This document shows positions 61,886-64,000 of a stretch of 64,000 nt of DNA, one piece after another. Within the stretch, counting starts at the first letter, position 1, and each line of letters opens with the position of its first letter. The notes beneath the pieces were generated by a model. The model made no database searches. It had not been told where the DNA came from and saw only the letters and a program-made list of their open reading frames with translations. Position numbers and translations under genes: made by a program. Origin of the DNA: Candidula unifasciata (lineage: Eukaryota > Mollusca > Gastropoda > Stylommatophora > Geomitridae); the NCBI GenBank assembly GCA_905116865.2, contig CAJHNH020000228.1, positions 288,001-352,000 on the forward strand, given 5' to 3'.

Positions 61886-62200
61886 GTCCAGCAAGCAATC
61901 TGAGACTTTCTTGAAGAACTTGACACTGCATTCCACCAAGCAGTTTACTATGCTGCAAATCCTATGACGTAACTGCTACTCTTAAGCTAGAAATAAAAAG
62001 ATCATCAGTTATAAGGCTCCTCTCGTGAGATTTCCTTGGAATGCTGATTCAAATAGACATGAAGATCCAACAAAAATGCTGTCATATAAAATGTTGTCTT
62101 TTGAATATTTGGATAGGATTCTAGAACCCAAGAATGGAGCTTATCAGTAGCTCTTGCTTGTAAACCGGACCGTAATAATGCATGGGCCGCTGTGCACTTG
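61886..62200. other. Intergenic; nothing recognised
   Basis: Unique sequence before a GC-rich array. Confidence 0.45.
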
Positions 62201-62204
62201 CCCG

Positions 62205-62572
62205 AGGCCCTACGAGCAAAGGGACACCATGCTAATCATTGCCCGGGGCCCTATAAGCAAAGTGACCCCATGCTAATCAGTGCCCGGGGCCCTACGAGCA
62301 AAGGGACCCCATGCTAATCAGTGCCTGGGGCCCTACGAGCAAAGGGACCCCATGCTAATCAGTGCTCGGGGCCCTATAAGCAAAGTGACCCCATGCTGAT
62401 CAGTGCCCGGGGCCCTATAAGCAAAGTGACCCCATGCTAATCAGTGCCCGGGGCCCTACGAGCAAAGGGACCCCATGCTAATCAGTGCCCGGGGCCCTAC
62501 GAGCAAAGGGACCCCATGCTAATCAGTGCCCGGGGCCCTACGAGCAAAGGGACCCCATGCTAATCAGTGCAT
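62205..62572. repeat. 41-bp GC-rich minisatellite, 9 copies
   Basis: The unit is cccggggccctacgagcaaa-gggaccccatgctaatcagt-g. It is much richer in GC than the flanks. Confidence 0.95.
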
Positions 62573-62599
62573 GCAAAGTGACTTGACATGTTTTTAAAA

Positions 62600-62905
62600 G
62601 TCAGACTCGCTCAGGCCAAACAGACATTCAAGAAAGGTTATATGCCAGCGTGGACCTAAGAATTGTTTACAGTCAGTGGTATTCATAGGACCAAACTGAT
62701 AATTTATGTAATGAAAGATGATTCGGGTAATGAACTCCGAGGTGCGTTTTATAAAAAAGAAATTCAAAAAGTTGGTGACAAAGAAATTTATTGAATCGAA
62801 CATATTATACAAGAAAGACGAGCCATCAGAGGTGTTAATGAACATTAAGTCAAGTAGCTTAGTTATCTGGCCTCATTCAACAATTGGATAGCTAATCAAC
62901 AACTC
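62600..62905 (+). pseudogene. Polinton/Maverick integrase C-terminal remnant
   Basis: One frame from 62600 reads VRLAQAKQTFKKGYMPAW, then LFTVSGIHRTKLIIYVMKDD and GNELRGAFYKKEIQKVGDKE, with in-frame stops between and after. This matches the C-terminal part of Polinton (Maverick) retroviral-like integrases (a GY.P.WTEE.F.V block, then a FY..ELQKV block and a chromodomain). The chromodomain (SFNSWI-type end, here SFNNWI) is only a trace. The copy is dead. Confidence 0.75.
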
Positions 62906-62945
62906 GAGCGGTACGAAAAATAGTGTTATAAAAGACGATGAAGTC

Positions 62946-63170
62946 TTGGCTCCCGAGGTAGAAGTCAACGATGAACTATCCTCGCCTTGGTTCAGCAAAC
63001 TATGTCCACGACCCAAAATCATTTTTATCTCTCTGTTGGTAGTTATATATAATGTCACTGGCGTGTCACTGTTCAGTCAAACTTACAGACAGACTAGCAA
63101 GCAGGACGATAAATTCTGGATTGTTCTCTTATCTAGATGTTTGGGTTACCTGTTACCAAACATGAAATAG
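62946..63170 (+). pseudogene. Unassigned 74-codon frame between the Polinton remnants
   Basis: It reads MAPEVEVNDELSSPWFSKLC and has one hydrophobic stretch (KIIFISLLVVIYNVTGV). No family recognised; probably decayed transposon sequence. Confidence 0.3.
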
Positions 63171-63189
63171 AGACCACCTTAAAACAACC

Positions 63190-63960
63190 ATGAGTTTTGA
63201 CATTACGCTGCCAAGCAACGCCTCACCTAAAATACTTCCAGACAATCATGAGGGTCACTTTTGTTGCCAAGTTTCTACACTGCATCGACTTCAGTTCACA
63301 GTACAAAGTCGGTCTGGCTGAAATTCAGTTTCTCAACAGTTATTTTAATCTTCTAGAGGATGACATCTGACCTAAAAACAGTCACAAAGAACCAGTAAAA
63401 CTTACACTGCTGCCCGGTGTTTACAATTAGGGCAAGGGTTTTGTCAATCAGCTAAATTTATTGATTATGGAATAAGCGGGTGACAAGTCAGTAATGAAAA
63501 TATTTTAAAATGAATTTACGAACTATGCCATCTTCAAACTTTATGAGAAAGGAGCTGAGGCCAGGGTCAGTAAACACTTGCCCTCTATTTTAGGAATGCT
63601 AGCTGTGTGTCAGACACTAACATACCCCTAGTCAGAGAGTATGCTCTAGACATTGATAGCGATGTCATGGTTCCATTGTTACGTGCTGTCCCTATTATGG
63701 ACAGAGTTTCGGCGTCCATCTTTCACATTTACGACAAGCCCCATTGATACCGTGTAAATCCTTTTAACCAACGGCATAGAAAAAAATGACCCCATTCAAC
63801 AGTGGAGCTTCGTTTCGCCCTTAATCAACAAAGCCAGTCCGGAAATTAGAGTTTCAACCAGTTCTACAAGCTCACCTTGGGTATATAAACAAGATGAGTG
63901 CCGGCTACCTTCTTGCTGCTGACACTATACACACACTGGAGAGGTCTACAGTCTAGACCA
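63190..63960 (+). pseudogene. Polinton-type structural protein remnant
   Basis: From ATG 63190 the frame reads SFDITLPSNASPKILPDN. After a shift it continues KVGLAEIQFLNSYFNLLEDD, later YALDIDSDVMVPLLRAVPIM and IYDKPH. The order T-LPSN-S, PDN, VGLAEIQ, then VPLLR-VP matches a conserved open frame carried by animal Polintons, as far as I recall the family. Multiple frameshifts and stops mean it is non-functional. No terminal inverted repeat is visible, so the element continues beyond the window or is truncated. Confidence 0.62.
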
Positions 63961-64000
63961 GTTGGGTGTAAATGATTAGAAGCGACGAGCTGTTAAAACT

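Overview
This is a nuclear genomic window from an invertebrate animal, most likely a mollusc. The basis for that is spliced GT-AG exons, several clades of LINE, SINEs, a mariner, Gypsy/BEL-type LTR elements, a Polinton remnant and very many long intronic minisatellites. The species cannot be named from the sequence. Nothing prokaryotic is present.

The only convincing host gene lies on the + strand from about 12.5 kb to 49.2 kb. I can follow eleven exons with matching phases (12468-12588, 14877-15059, 22481-22795, 26499-26726, 34223-34356, 38380-38622, 39752-39899, 42583-42831, 44787-44968, 46904-47050, 48502-49207). Together they give 884 codons and a stop, followed by two AATAAA signals near 49400-49421. 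The 5' exons and promoter were not found. The protein joins a PD-(D/E)XK (NERD-like) nuclease domain to a superfamily 1, UvrD-like helicase/ATPase. The visible motifs are GEID and EVK (nuclease), GPPGSGKT (Walker A), FIVDE (Walker B), a motif IV-like block, TYQGLE (motif V) and SASRCT (motif VI).

The introns are packed with tandem repeats and nested transposons. In three introns (1, 3 and 10) the repeat unit carries the 5' splice site itself, so the exon-intron junction has been copied roughly 16 to 35 times. Intron 2 holds an LTR retrotransposon with its gag on the - strand, broken by an assembly gap, and a LINE split by a solo LTR. Intron 3 has a LINE with a C2H2 finger. Intron 4 holds a LINE inserted into a 20-bp satellite; inside that LINE a 23-codon stretch of its own ORF has expanded into a 69-bp x ~34 array. 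Intron 9 has an internally deleted mariner inserted cleanly into a 17-bp array.

Upstream (0-12.4 kb) are minisatellites (58, 36, 23, 34, 45/54 bp) and a decayed - strand LINE. Downstream (49.4-64 kb) is a transposon graveyard. It contains an RNase H-bearing LINE hit by two SINEs, a LINE 3' end hit by a TTAA MITE, an hAT-type MITE with an 8-bp duplication, a 2.7-kb 22-bp minisatellite, several short arrays and, at the right edge, a decayed Polinton/Maverick fragment (integrase C-terminus and a structural-protein remnant).

Most long open frames in the window are simply frames through tandem repeats and are not genes. Domain calls were made by eye from motifs; no database search was possible. 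Copy numbers and repeat boundaries are approximate.
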